Assembly (NCBI RefSeq): GCF_001632365.1
Contig: NW_024468521.1
Coordinates: forward strand, 62,001 to 126,000
Origin: Laetiporus sulphureus 93-53
Lineage: Eukaryota; Basidiomycota; Agaricomycetes; Polyporales; Laetiporaceae
DNA length: 64,000 bases
Direction: 5' to 3'
Shown: piece by piece, positions 50,002 through 62,721 of the stretch
How positions within the stretch are numbered: position 1 is the first letter of the stretch
Layout: each line of letters starts with the position of its first letter
Notes under the pieces: model-generated
Told to the model about the DNA's origin: nothing
Database searches by the model: none
The model's input: the letters and a program-made list of their open reading frames with translations, nothing else
Made by a program: the position numbers and the translations under genes

Positions 50002-51187
50002 GTACAATTTCACTTAATGAGGGAGTAGAAGGCTACGACGTACTATGTGTGTGTACATTTCATCCGTTCTCTCCGTCTTCCGGCTCATATCATTACAATT
50101 AGCATTGAATGAAGCGGTATGTCATTCGAGGCTGTCACAGCAAGTGCTTACGTCTCGAAAGTCAATGCCAATACCGGCATTCGTGCTATTCAGATGCCGG
50201 TCTAGAATGCAAAGTTGACTCCGCCATGTACTCAGATGGCCGCAAAAACATAGTACAATGATAAAGCTCCCTTCGACAATCGTGTGATCACTCAGGCAGC
50301 TTGCATTGTTATTAGATTCACAGGTATGCTCTTCACTCCTTGGATTATACTGCCACCGTGAGATTCATTGTATCTTGAGATGCATCACCTCCACAAGCCC
50401 AAGGCCAAACATGCGCCGTGAGTGGCGTTTTCTTGGCGGTTTCATGAGTACGCATGCAAAACGCCAGGTAGCACATGGTCTCCTGCTGTTTAACACGCGC
50501 GTGTAAAACATGGCATACTAAAGAAGCGACACATCAAACAGACACAGGAAGTCGCCACTGGGACCAACCTAGTCGCGATTACATTCTTCTGTGAAGTCCT
50601 GTCGACACGCACTCTTGGGATGGTGCTGATAATATCTGAGCCACTCCGGTGAGTGGCGGCGACCCGGAAGGGTGACAGTGCCGCGCTTTGCCCACAAAAC
50701 ATCAAGCGGATCATGGGAGGAGAAAATAATGAGTATATCGGTTGAAATGCAAACTTTGGTGCTAAAAATATATGTGGGAATGCAGAATAGGACAGCAAGC
50801 AATGTGAGAACGATGGAACGGACAAAGGATGGCGGCGAGGACGAAGTGTGCGGCGCGCACACGTGATCAACGTGAAGGCAGCCACGTGTTGCACGTCCAT
50901 TGTTTCACCCAATCGGGAACGCCAATCGCGCGTCGATCTCCGCGCCACACTTGCCACCGAAACTCGTGTTTGCTGTCTCACATCCTTTGTCCGCTACTTT
51001 CACTGAGCCTTTCGACTCATCTCGCCTTTGTGCCGCTCATCACTCGCATCGTTTAGGCGACTCTTCACCGATTAGCCCTGCGTGCCATCGAACACGTCGC
51101 CGACATCTCGAGTCAATCGCCCACATTTTGGTCACGGTCAAACCAGATCGATACTGCATACGCCTCGTGTTGAAGCCGTGCAGGTAG
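50002..51187. other. Upstream region of FunK1-B (duplicated, no gene)
   Basis: Matches 41060-42320 of unit 1, with small indels. No coding potential conserved between copies. Confidence 0.6.
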
Positions 51188-51194
51188 TATATAG
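51188..51194 (+). promoter_or_regulatory. TATA box of FunK1-B
   Basis: TATATAG about 40 nt before the ATG at 51234, kept from the ancestral unit. Confidence 0.65.
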
Positions 51195-51233
51195 AGGGCT
51201 CTCAGAGCTGGTAAGTCTGCCAACAATCCGGCC

Positions 51234-54200
51234 ATGTCTTCTCGAGCGAGCTCTGTTGACGATATCCTTCGTTCAGAAAGTGACAACCATCCGTTCTCCA
51301 GGTCTCACTCTCAGAGCGTTGGCCCACAGTCTCCTCCACCAGCCTCAGACTTCGACGCTGACGATACCGATACCGTTGATATCGGTGACGACGCGTCTTC
51401 CTCTGCCAACGGTGAGCTTTTTCTCTCTCTGGGATGAGGTCCACATCTTAAGATAGGAACCGCATTAGAATCTTCGCACACTCAAGAGGCTCAGCCAAGT
51501 GTTTCAGACGTCACTCGCGACATCTCTGCACCCTCAACTGAGTCTGAACTCACCGAGGACACAGCAGTCACTGGTCCATCTCTCGGCAGTCAAGGTCCAC
51601 CGAAGACTCCTCCACAGGCCGCCGTTCCACTTGGGTCTCAGCTACCTACCACACCCCGGGTCTATAAGGCATCCAGTGCGCAAGCCCACTCTATTAACCC
51701 AACGATCGGAGTAGCCAACCTGCAGAAGTATCGCATGGAGCTCTGTAAAGAAGTTGACCCTCTCTTGGGCATTATCAACGATGAAAAGTGGTTGTCCACC
51801 TATTCGAGCAAGGCGGATCCATCATCTTCGGTTCGTGCGGAGTTTCCGGAGTTCAGCAACAGCAAGTTCAATGTGACGGAAGAGAATAAGATGCATGCAG
51901 AATTTGTGAGTGTCTCGCCGTCACCGTGAGCGATCTTGAGAATAGATTCTGACGATAGATCAATGTAGACCCGCGTCGCACAGGAGATACTCGACGCCGG
52001 TAGTGCTGCAGGTGGCAGCAAGAACAGTGTGCGTACGCTAGTCGTCAAAGATACCGGAAATCACCCGGACATCGAAGAGAGGAAGAAGCCTGATCTAACG
52101 TTCTATCCCAACACACCGGAAGCACGCAAGGCATATGAATTGAGTGAAGATGAGCTAGGCGATGCGAAGGTGACTCCGGAGGAACGCCGTAAGTTCTTGG
52201 GCAGAGCGGCTTGGCCTCACGCTTGCGTGTTCGTCGAGTTCAAGGCGGCTGACCACAAGAATCCATTCGAGAAGCGGAAGGACGAATATATGCCTCGGGA
52301 CACTGACGATGCGAGGAATGCGAGAGGACAGATGTACGAGTACGCGACGGCAATCATGAACGCGCAACCTCGCACGCATGTGTTCTTCATCAGCATTTGG
52401 AGGACTCAGGCGACCCTGTTCTATGCTGATCACTCGCAATTTGTTTGCACGATGCCCTTCACTTTCACCGGCAAGTCGAGTGCTCTGTCGACGTTCCTCT
52501 ACCACCTCGGACAGATGACCTCGGAGGAACTTGGCTACGATTCTTCCGTCACACTTGCCACCGTCGAAGAGCTCGCTGCAGTGAAAGATGTTGAAGATCA
52601 AATGACGCCGTACCACCAGAAGTGTGTCACGAGTGCATTCTTCTCCGAGTCAGGGTGGCCTGTTTACAAAGTGATCATGCCAGCGGAGCAGGCCGGGTTC
52701 AAACAATCAAAGGAAGATGGTGCTTTCCTGATCGGACGGCCATTGTACAAGATATATTCACCTACCGGCCGGGCTACGAAAGTCTATGCAGCGTACAATA
52801 TGAAGACCGAGAGGATGGTTACTGTAAAAGACTGCTGGCCGGAGGAATGGGAGGAGGGTGAGCACACCAAGTACGAGTGTATCGAGAAGGCCGGAGTTCA
52901 ATACACTGCAACATGCCTGTACGGTGGCTATGTGGGCGAGCAGAAGACGAAGACTTGCGACGATCTGAAGCACACGCATCCTGTTCGGAGACATTACCGT
53001 ATCGCTCTCAAGGAGCTCGGTCGGCCGCTGTATAGCTACGATAGCTCGGGTGAACTCATTGTGGCAGGATGGTGCGTGTTGACAGGTGAGATACATATCA
53101 CCTTTTTTTAGTTCACTACATGCTTACCTTTTACTCCAGCGCACCGTGACGCCTGGATCAAGTGTGGCTTGCTCCAACGAGACATGAGCCCTGGCAACAT
53201 GATCTTTGACGAAGTCGATCCAAGAGACATTAAGGACGGAGAAACACCAGAGTTTCGAGCTTTGCTGATCGACTTTCATCTTGCCAAGTTCAAACACGAG
53301 CTTCAAGATGGCGCCAAGCGAGTAGGACGCTCGGTAAGCCTTCGTTGTCTCAATAACATCAACCGTCTCACATTGATGCTGGATTATCCAGGGCACATGG
53401 CAATTTATCTCCGCACGGCTGCTCAGAAATCCGACTGCACAGAACGAAGTTGCTGATGACCTCGAGTCTGTGATCCTTATCATGGAGTGGATGGCATTGA
53501 GGTTCCATGAGCATCAGTATATCCTATTGGATCAGTTAGACTGGCTTAAGGCTCATGTCGAGACTTTCTTCGACTTCCGCGGCCGTGATCCCGACGAACG
53601 CCACGTCGGTGGTGCTGCGAAATACCGACAGTGGATGTCCGGCAAGAGGGACTGGGAGCTCTCATATTCGGGTACGATGCCTGTGTTCGTGAAATTACTC
53701 GATTCCCTCTTGAAGCTCGCAAATAACCATTACTTGGCACTCAAGGCCAGTGCACAACATCCAGCTCAGCAAGCTCAACTAGCTCCACCAACTTTTCAGA
53801 GAACCAAGCAAGTGCGCCTGGTTCAACAGCCTCCAAAGCAGCCCGAGATCCAGGCAGCCTGGCTGGAGCCAGACCGATCTTCCGCAGTCGCAGTTCCCTC
53901 AGGGAAGTTATGCCTTGCTACGCACGATGAAATTATCGACGTTTTCTGGGAAGCTTATCAAGCCCTGGGTGGGGAGCTATCGTTTGACAAAGTCGGCGAT
54001 CAGTTCGAAGCTGTTGGCATGGCCACAGAGAAGTTCTCTCTGATGGAGGACACGAAGCAGTCAAAGCAATCGAGGCAGTCGAAGCAGTCGAAGAAGAAAA
54101 CAATAAGCGGACAGCAGGAGATAGGACTGCTGAGGAGGAGCACTCGTCTTTCGGCTAAGGCGAGCGCCGAAGGAGATCAGGCAGAGGGTTCGAGCAAGCC

Positions 54201-54312
54201 GGTCAAACGCAGGTCAGGGCAGATCGATGGGCTGGAGGAGAAAGACGAGGCGAAGCGGCAGGCAACTGGAATAACTCGGAAAGGCTCGCGCCTCCGCAAA
54301 TCTGCAACCTAG
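51234..54312 (+). CDS. FunK1 fungal-type protein kinase, tandem copy B
   Basis: Five exons close in phase: 51234-51411, 51469-51905, 51969-53085, 53140-53333, 53392-54312 (948 residues); exon 1-3 lengths equal those of copy A. Domains as in copy A: LVVKDTGNHPD, VKDCWPEEW, LKELGRPLYSY, catalytic loop LLQRDMSPGN (Gln for His) and LLIDFHLAKF. The last intron uses a normal GTAAGC donor. The tail begins GTWQFISARLLRNPTAQNEV, then carries DDLESVILIMEWMALRFHEH, HVGGAAKYRQWMSGKRDWEL, a Gln/Pro-rich linker not alignable with copy A, and a basic end with KQSKQSRQSKQSKKK and KPVKRRSG almost the same as copy A. No inactivating lesion seen, so both tandem genes look expressible. Role unknown; FunK1 expansions in mushrooms have been linked to multicellular development. 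Confidence 0.92.
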
Positions 54313-56005
54313 AGTTTTGGTCGACTATGGGTGGCGCAAATGTCTTCCTGACGATCTGTTGCGGTTTATACGGTAAGTGGTTCACGATCTTATACATGCT
54401 TGTATAGTATTGCTACGGTTGGATTTGGAATGGATTATTCTATTGCATGTAACCGTTGCGATGACCTTTAACAACATGTTGGTAAGCATGTGGCTTGGGT
54501 CTGATTCACATATACACTCCGATAGACATGAAAGTACTGGCCCGTGAAAGATTATTGTTCCATATCCTCAGACGATCCCACACTTCAGGCGTATGACTGA
54601 CGTGCCATGCATGCATGCGAGTACAAGAAAATGTTGCTACAGAAAATATCGAGACGTTTCACCGGAGTATTCCACCCTCGTCTGCCAGAATCCCCATCAC
54701 ATCCACACCCTCGGTCGGCACAGAGTCAGTGATGGTTCGTGTGACACTAATAGATGCACCTGAGTGGCCTTGTTCGTGATATCAGCCATGTTGCACGTTG
54801 CAGTGAGATGATTTACACCCTTGTTTGAACGACAGCGGAAAGTTTGATCCGTCCGTACGTGTGCATATACGCCAACACTTCGATCGTATTACGGGCTGCA
54901 CTTCGATGTTCACTTCTTCGTTCTTATGGGTGTATCGTTTTCGTTATCCATTCTGCCGACCGTACAAGGCACCTTGACCCTCCACACCCAATGCCCGCGC
55001 AGCCTCCTTCCAAGGATGAGAATGCGCGAAAGAGATCACTGCTCCACGCGATCCAAGGTGCCGGAGCGGCCACACGAAGGTCATCAACGAGCTTGATCAG
55101 ATCCTCGGTGCCATGAGGGCAGAAGCGGTTAGGTTTAGGTACTTCCTGGACAGTCCCCTGGGCAGGATGGGTGGTGGAATAGGAGTGCTCCTACGCCTGG
55201 TCCGAAGCTCCTGTGTTCCTGAGTCGACCGATCTGTTAGAACGGATGATAGTCGCCAGCTCGCGTGTATGGCTGGGACGACCTCGCCCGTGCCCGTCACG
55301 GAGACGGACCTCCGGGAGGGCGTGTGCAGAGAGGAGAATGATGAAAGGTCAGCGGTGAGCGATCCGCAGGGCGATCTGGCTATGATATGATCGAGTGCGG
55401 ATGCGTTCCGATTGTACCGGAGTTCAAGTGATTTTAATATTCGAATAATGGGCGTCCCCGCAAGCTAGTATGCGCAGCTTCGTTAGCTACACGCCAAGTC
55501 GAGTCGGCAGGGTGGCGACAGCTCAGAGACAGAAAAATCAGCCAGCTGGGGAGCATGCCAGTGAGCTAGACGTACCGCCGATGTCTTGAGCATAGACAAA
55601 GCAAGTCACGGTAGATAGAACACGACAGTTAGGAGTCGCACCTCACTTGCATGATCATGCATCATGATTTAGTGTCTCTAGAACAATTCGGATCATAGCT
55701 GAGCAGGGGCGCTTGGCGCTGCGGATAGACACTGTGACAGCCGCTAGCGAGTCTGGGGAAGGCTATCCAAGCTACAGCGGCATCGATCAGCATCTTAGTG
55801 CGCACGTCGAGTAATGCGTCGTGGAGGATGTTCAGGATCCTCGCACTAGAGCGCCGGGCCGCCCGTCGGGAGATGTCCCGTAGCTCTCTCCCCGATCGTG
55901 CATGTACACGGCTTTCGGTTTCCAAACAACCGGAGGCTTCTCCGCACGGAACAGCTTAAAGACCCAATCGGACGTGGTAAATTGCGGCCGAGGACGGGCG
56001 AGTGC
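54313..56005. other. Downstream region of FunK1-B (no supported gene)
   Basis: Diverged copy of the region after FunK1-A, lacking the ~1 kb segment present there. Open frames are short and not shared. Confidence 0.55.
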
Positions 56006-56893
56006 GGGGTGTGGGGAGAAATCCGGAGAGGTGCACTAAGACTGCGGGGTTAGCGCGAGGTTGCTCCAGCATAAAGGCCCGCTGAGGTTACACGGGCACC
56101 GGTCTCTCGAGTCCCCGTTGCGCGTTCGCCCCACTGCAGTAGACTGCAGTCTGCCTCATCGTTCCGATCCATCACTTGATGACGGATGTTTCGCGCTTCG
56201 TGCTGCTGTGCCATGTGTGAGGTTGTGGGTGTCTGCTCGGGTGGACTTCCTTCTCGGGGTCGAGACGGGTGCGTATGTTCTCCCCTGGTGCCAGTTCTCC
56301 CGGCCGGGCCCAACTATCGACACAACGGAGGTGGGGTTTCGGCGTCGCTCGTCCGAACGCGTTCCGATGGAGTTGTGGCTGGTGGAAGGCGATGGCGTGG
56401 CGGCTGACGGCGGAGGAGAGCCCTGGTATGTTCCGAACTCTACGCGACGTTTGGCATGCTGCATCTAAGTTTTACGTTCGCCGGCGTTTGTACAGACTAG
56501 ATATTGCACCATTGCGCTGTATGTTTCAGGTAACAAATGGCATGCCGACACCTTTACATCGTATGACCGAGTTGGTCCAATTACCGCTCTATGACCCCTC
56601 TCCTCCGCAGATTTTCTCCTGTTCGGCCTGCAAACTTGCATGGCATCAACACCGCTTTTCGCTCGAGGATGGGACGAGGCCAGACAAAATTGGTTTCGGA
56701 GGGTCGCCCGCCCGCCTGCCCGCCAAGAAGGAATACCGCCGATTGGTCTTCCGTAAACAAATCGCATGATCACGCTCCATTAGCGCCCGCCAGCATTAGA
56801 CGCCGGCAGCGACTAGCGCATTTGCGAATTATAAGTACAGGGTCCCTCATCTTAACCCGCCACGCTCTCTTTCCCCTGTTCCCCACCATCACC
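56006..56893. other. Intergenic region upstream of acetyl-CoA synthetase
   Basis: Overlapping open frames on both strands (about 56061-56770), GC-rich, without recognised domains. A TATAAGT about 60 nt before the ACS start (56830-56836) may be its TATA element. Confidence 0.45.
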
Positions 56894-59751
56894 ATGTCCG
56901 AGTCTGTCTCCGTCCCCACCCACCCTATTGCCCCGCGCCTCAAGAACGGCCCCAAGGAGCCCCATGTCGGCCCTCACATCCATGCTTACCGGTGAGCACT
57001 TCCCCCCGCTCGGGCCGACGCGCTGGCACTCATAAGCACATAGTTCTATTCACCAGCAGACGCTCGGCCATGAGAGCGACAAGTGGTGGGCAAAGGTGAG
57101 TTGCGCCTGGAGTATGTTCTCCACAACGGCACTAACAGACTGGCCCAGATGGCCCGCGAGACCATCTCTTGGGACCGCCCCTTCCACACCGTTCGCGCAG
57201 GCAGCTTCGAGAATGGCGACATCGTCTGGTTCCCAGAAGGTGGCCTTAACGCGTCGTACAATTGTGTCGATCGCTGGGCTTTCAAGCACCCGGACAAGGT
57301 ACGCTCGCTGGCATTAGAAGTCGTCTCATAAACTCATCGCGCCTTGTTAACACGCTTATTCCAATCTCGACCTCGATGAAATTGATGTCGATGCCCTCTC
57401 CCATTCGATCCATATCCGGCATTCCACGGATCTTCGACGTGATCTGCTCCACTTCCCCACATCGTAACGCTTCTCGGATGCCCCACCATAGACCGCCATC
57501 ATCTATGAAGCCGATGAGCCCGGAGAAGGCTGCGACATCACCTACGCTGAGCTGCTTCGCGAGGTTTGCGGTGTCGCAAATGTGCTCAAGGAACTCGGCG
57601 TGAAGAAGGGCGACACCGTCTCAGTCTACCTTCCTATGACCTGGCACGCCGTCGCCGCTTTCCTCGCGTGCGCGCGTATAGGCGCAATACACAGCGTCGT
57701 GTTCGCCGGTTTCTCCGCGGAGTCGTTGCGCGACCGTGTGCAGGATTGCAAGTCGCGCGTGCTGATCACGTCAGATGAGGGACGCCGCGGGGGCAAGACG
57801 ATCGCCACCAAGTTGATCGCGGACGCAGCGGTTAAGGAGTGCCCGAGCGTCGAGCATGTGCTCGTCCTGAGACGGACAGGCAACGACGTGCCGTTTACTC
57901 CTGGACGTGACAAATGGTGGCACGAGGAGATTGCGAAGGTGCCAAGCTACTGCCCGCCAGAAGTGATGTCTTCGGAAGACCCGCTCTTCATTCTTTACGT
58001 GAGTACGCGCGAATTTCGCTACTTGATGATGTACTAAATTTACTACAGACTTCTGGCTCGACGGGCAGGCCGAAGGGTGTCGTGCACACGACAGGGGGCT
58101 ACCTGCTTTGCGCGGCACTGACTGTCAAGTACGTGTTTGACGTGCACCCCGACGACCGCTTCGCCTGCATGGCGGACATCGGCTGGATTACGGGCCACAC
58201 CTACATTGTGTATGGCCCCCTCATGAACGGCGTGTCGACGATGGTATTCGAGTCGACGCCGGTGTACCCGACCCCGTCGCGCTACTGGCAGACTGTCGAC
58301 AAGCACCAGCTGACACAGTTCTATTCCGCACCGACGGCGATCCGCCTCCTGCGCCGGCTGGGCGACCACCACGTGAAGGAGCACGACCTGGGCAGCCTGC
58401 GCGTGCTTGGCAGCGTTGGCGAGCCAATCAACCCCGAGGCGTGGCACTGGTACAACGAGCACGTTGGGCGCGGGCAATGTGCCATCGTTGATACATTTTG
58501 GTGCGAACGTTGTTGTTTCTCCTCGATTGCGCGGCAGCTGACACGATGGGCGGGTGTTTCAGGCAAACGGAGACTGGCTCGATCGTCGTGACACCGTTCC
58601 CCGGTGCGATCGAGACGAAGCCAGGGGCTGCGACGGTGCCATTCTTCGGCATCGAGCCTGCGATCCTGGACCCCGTAACAGGCAAGGTGCGTCGCGTCAT
58701 GCCTCCTATTATGCCCGCCAGGCACACCGTCTCATGTGATGTTTGGTGATACAGGAGATCGAAGGCGAAGGTGTAGAAGGTGTCCTCGTGCTCAAAACCC
58801 CCTGGCCGTCGATTGCGCGCACTGTTTACCAAGATCATAAGAGGTACGTTCCGCCGTGTGCCTTGTGTCCTTACGAACCTGCCGAGGCTGACGGATGCTG
58901 TCACGTGCGCAGGTACCTCGAGACGTACATGAAGGTAAGCTTAGATGGTTCGGACTGCGCGTTCATGAGCTGATGGCGCGATTGTGCTTGATATCCGTAG
59001 CCGTACCCTGGCGTGTTCTATACTGGCGATGGCGCGGCGCGTGACGAGCACGGGTACATTTGGATCAAGGGCCGTGTTGATGGTGGGTCATAAGCTTGCG
59101 CTATCCCTTGTTGAGAAAGGCCAGACTTGACGGTATTATCTCTGCTAGATGTCATCAACGTCTCTGGACATCGCTTGTCCACGGCGGAGATCGAATCCGC
59201 ACTCATTACCCACACGGGCGTAGCTGAGACGGCGGGTGCGTGCTTATCTTGACGGCGATATCAAATGTGTCTGATCGGTGTTGGGTGTTTGCTCCATTAG
59301 CGGTCGGCGTTGCGGACGAGCTCACGGGCCAGGCTGTGTACTCGTTTGTCACCTTGAAGCCGTGAGTAGCATCCGATATCATCTCGTAAGAATGGCGGGC
59401 GTGCTCACGTGGGGGATTGCTAATTAGGGAGTTCTCGTTCGACCACAACGACGAGGCCGCGCTTTTGAAGGAGCTGACGCTCCAGGTGCGCAAGGTCATT
59501 GGTCCCTTCGCCGCACCAAAGAAGATCTATCTCGTCCCTGACCTGCCCAAGACGCGCTCGGGCAAGGTGCGTTCTCCCCGATCTCGCGTAATTATAAGCG
59601 TGCCTAATGGGCTTAATGTTGTGCATCGCAGATTATGCGCCGTGTGCTTCGCAAGATCGTTGCCGGCGAGGCCGACCAGCTTGGTGACCTCAGCACGCTC
59701 GCGGACCCGAGTATCGTGGAGGTGATCAAGAGCAAGGTCGCGTCGGCATGA
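56894..59751 (+). CDS. ACS1: Acetyl-CoA synthetase (AMP-forming)
   Basis: Converts acetate, ATP and CoA to acetyl-CoA, for acetate use and nuclear/cytosolic acetyl-CoA supply. Motifs in order: [106 protein letters not shown], the P-loop [81 protein letters not shown] (Trp codon split by an intron), [38 protein letters not shown], and [16 protein letters not shown], whose Lys is the adenylation residue and the known acetylation site. About a dozen introns. All core motifs are intact and the length fits the family (about 670 residues). The Kozak context is CACCATG. Regulation by an ERT1/FacB-type factor is possible but not shown. Confidence 0.95.
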
Positions 59752-60609
59752 CCATGAGGCGTGTGGATGATGTGCTTGTTGGGCTCTAGGGGAGTGAGAG
59801 GAGTGCTATTATCTTATTGTTTGCTGTTGCGGCTGCGGCTGCTGCTTGGATACCTGAGGATGCTGTAGAATGTATTTGTACTTTCTTGAAATATTGAGCT
59901 GGTCGTGTCACTGTAGAGAGACGGGCATTGAGCTCGGGACCACGAACGAGCTCATCAAGCTGGCACGTCTTGCGGTGGCGCGTACTTCATGCTTACCCGA
60001 GACGGTTTGCTGATCACCTAGCACAGATAACACAATACAGCACTCACTATCGCAGTGAGCTCAAGACGACTGCACGCACCTATGTCGAGAGTGTCTTCGG
60101 CTTCCAGACCAGTGGCAAGGAAGCCATTCAAAGGTGAAACCGCACACTTGCGGAGAAGCTTTTAAAAAATGATGCTTTCGTCTACCGGGTGAGTCATTGA
60201 TCAGGTACAAAGAATCTCGTCGGCTGGCTACCTCCTGCGTCGGGCTGCCGGCACTATTATACCTGTATGGTATTCTAATTTTCCACTTCGTTAAACTTGT
60301 CCTACTCAACGCTAAACTCCTCGGAGTTTGATAGTCTATCAGAAATTGTTTTACCAAAGTTGCTATATATACTCGTATCATGGAGAGAAAAATATATAGA
60401 AAAATACATATACAATGTGAGGCACTTGTGAATGTCACTATAGTCCAGAACAACCTTACAATTTCCAAAGAAAGAAGATTACACTGCTTGGTGAGTTTTC
60501 TAGTGAGTCTTACATGCAGAGATATGCAATTAATGAAAGATGCTGCTCGGGCCAGATGAAATGTCTCGCCTATATTCTGAACAATGGCCTGGCATGCCAT
60601 GCGTGCTTC
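59752..60609. other. Convergent 3' region
   Basis: Contains a GCT/GCG-rich stretch (about 59820-59850) and an AT-rich stretch (about 60330-60480); the latter may hold 3' end signals for either gene. No gene seen. Confidence 0.5.
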
Positions 60610-62267
60610 TCAATTCTTCTTTCTGAGCAGCACCAGCGAATGCTGACCTCCACAAGATGGCAGCACCGCAGACCACGATCCGCCCTCCCTACGAACGACA
60701 ACAGCAGGTGTGTGTACATCCCTGTCATGTCCTAATCCAAGTTCGGAACAGACCTGCCGACCCCAGGCGTAGAGTGCTCCTGCCTGCGTGACTGCCATAT
60801 TGCTGTGAGTTCCACACGAAACATGCACGACTGGGTCATCGGCATCAGGGAACGAGATAAGCTCGGGATGAGGAAGGCAATTCGGATAGTCCCGATCAAC
60901 GAAGGCGCGGTCGTCATATGCGATTCCCAACTCTCCCTCGTCCGACTTCCCGCATGCGTATACCCTTCCATCCGACGTCAAAAAGAGTGTGTGGAAACTT
61001 CCTCCTGCAATCTCGACCACGGTAGCGCCACCCAAATCAGCTTTGCTTAGGCCAATGACAATCTTCGGCAACTGGACGATCAGGTCGGCATTTCCACTCC
61101 GCTTTCCGGTCCCCGTCTGACCCAAGCTGTTCAAACCCCAGCCCCAGACATTGCCCTGATCATCGACAGCAAACGAGTGATCTCCGCCGGCACCGACGAC
61201 CACAGCTTTCCTCTTGCGCGAGCCAAGGACAACTTTCTCGGGAACCGTGCCGCTGATCCGACGTCGTTCGATGACCCGTCGGCCTAGCTGACCGACTTCA
61301 CCGACGCCCAGCGTGTAGACTTCGCCATGGGTCGTCAATAGGACGAGGTGGTTGTTGCCAGCGGCGGCAGATACAAACTTGTGGGCGCCAAGTTCAGGTA
61401 TCGGGCTCGGATGGTACTGGTACAGAGTCCCTTTCGAAATCCCAATGACCCCGCTTGCAGCCTGTTGGATATACCAGATGAACACATGTTGAACAGACGA
61501 TGCGTGATAGACACTGACACGAAATGTACCCCATATTCGCAGTTGCCCATGAGCGTCGATAGCGGCGGACACACTGTCCCCAGCAGCAATTCTGACAGTG
61601 CGGAAACCGTCATACACCAAGCTCTGGACAGCGACAGGGACCGTCGTCGGTATAGAGGTCAAATCATCCACTGTCCGTCCATAATTCTTATCGAGAGGAT
61701 CTGTGACCTTTCGTGTGACCCGACCCAAGGCAGCCTCGTCGTTTGACCCGCAAGTCCATATCTAAAGCCGAGCGGTGAGAATAGCACGGCGTAATGTGTT
61801 CGAGCAGACAATTACCGTGCCGTTCTCGTCAAGCAGCAAGGAGTGCATACCACCTGCAGCTATAGACTCCAGGCCGGCGTCTTTGCCTCCGAATGCGCCT
61901 TTCTCGATCAACTGATCAATGTAATGGTTTCGTCTAAGTTTGTCGACTTCCTCCTCGAAATCTGTTCCCATTCCAAGCTGACCGCTGTCACCCTGGCCGC
62001 AACCAAACAGGTGGAGGCAAGGTCGTTGAGGTGGAGGAGGTTTGGGTAACGGGTTGATTACAGGGGCAGAGGGGGAACAGGCTGAAAAGAAGGCTCAATG
62101 ATTAATTGTTCGATGAAACGCTCTCCGATGAACATACCAACACGAGTCTTTAAGGACGCGGCACCCTTCGTTCGCGTACGTGATGGAGGAGAAGACGGCG
62201 ATGAGGGACGCTTTCGAGTGCGTTTACGTGCAGCACCAGCAACTTTTCTCGTCTTGCGGGGAGCCAT
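60610..62267 (-). CDS. RCC1: RCC1 family guanine-nucleotide exchange factor (Ran GEF)
   Basis: RCC1 (Pim1/Prp20 in yeasts) loads GTP on Ran at chromatin, driving nuclear transport and spindle assembly. The start MAPRKTRKVAGAARKRTRKR (62267) is a basic chromatin- and nucleus-targeting tail followed by Ser/Pro-rich sequence. Seven-blade repeats follow: HLFGCGQGDSGQLGMGTDFE, SIAAGGMHSLLLDENGT, IWTCGSNDEAALGR, RIAAGDSVSAAIDAHGQLRI, KFVSAAAGNNHLVLLTTHGE, VYTLGVGEVGQLGRR, VGAGGDHSFAVDDQGNVWGW, GLNSLGQTGTG, EIAGGSFHTLFLTSDGRVYA, CGKSDEGELG, VSCGTHSNMAVTQAGALYAW and CSELGLGHDRDVHTP, ending CGGQHSLVLLRKKN. At least three introns. A potential GTCTGT..GTAG intron at about 60690-60755 is rejected because it would delete a good repeat. 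No lesion. Confidence 0.93.
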
Positions 62268-62721
62268 GCTGCCAGCACATCAAACATTGTCCGTAATAGT
62301 TAGGTCGTTGAACACAAATTGAACATCGACTTTGGTAGATCGATCGAGAGCACGTGACTCATCACCCACAAAGCCAAATAGCGTTCAACAGCCGTCAGTC
62401 TTCGGTCACGTTAAGTCCAACGCTCAGTGAAGGTGCACTGAAAATGAACCCTTGAGATGCCTGTGTTACGGCAGTGTATGTACTCAAGCATCGTATCAGT
62501 CACCACTCACGATGAATGACCGTTCAGCGCAACAGACAACCGAGTGCGGTACGCCACAGTCCAGTTCGCTCCTGATTATGCGATATACTATTCAATGATA
62601 CATCCTGTACAGGAAGTGTCCCGCAACTCCTTCAATACATTCCGGATGCTGTCCATGCCCCACGCTCCTCAAGGCGTTCATTGGAATCATCCCCCCGCTC
62701 CTCGCATCCTCAACGTCCTAG
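62268..62721. other. Intergenic region upstream of RCC1
   Basis: Promoter side of RCC1 and 3' side of the next minus-strand gene. Nothing recognisable. Confidence 0.45.

Larger units (their letters stand above)
48135..56005. repeat. Tandem segmental duplication, unit 2
   Basis: Second copy of the unit at 40725-48134, same orientation, carrying FunK1-B and two inserted DNA elements (48283-48950 and 49213-49997). The junction follows a shared GCGGCCGAGGACG, which recurs at the right end near 55985. Confidence 0.9.

Noticed and set aside
41000..56000. CRISPR array or prophage-type system as explanation for the repeats
   Set aside because: The genome is eukaryotic, with spliceosomal introns throughout; the repeats are one tandem duplication and two transposon-like elements, not regularly spaced short repeats.
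56061..56769. Overlapping open frames on both strands before acetyl-CoA synthetase
   Set aside because: Several frames are open at once in GC-rich sequence, none has a recognisable domain, start context or splice pattern.
60690..60755. Possible GT-AG intron near the 3' end of RCC1
   Set aside because: Splicing would remove the ELGLGHDRDVHTP part of a good RCC1 repeat; the unspliced frame is open and fits the family.
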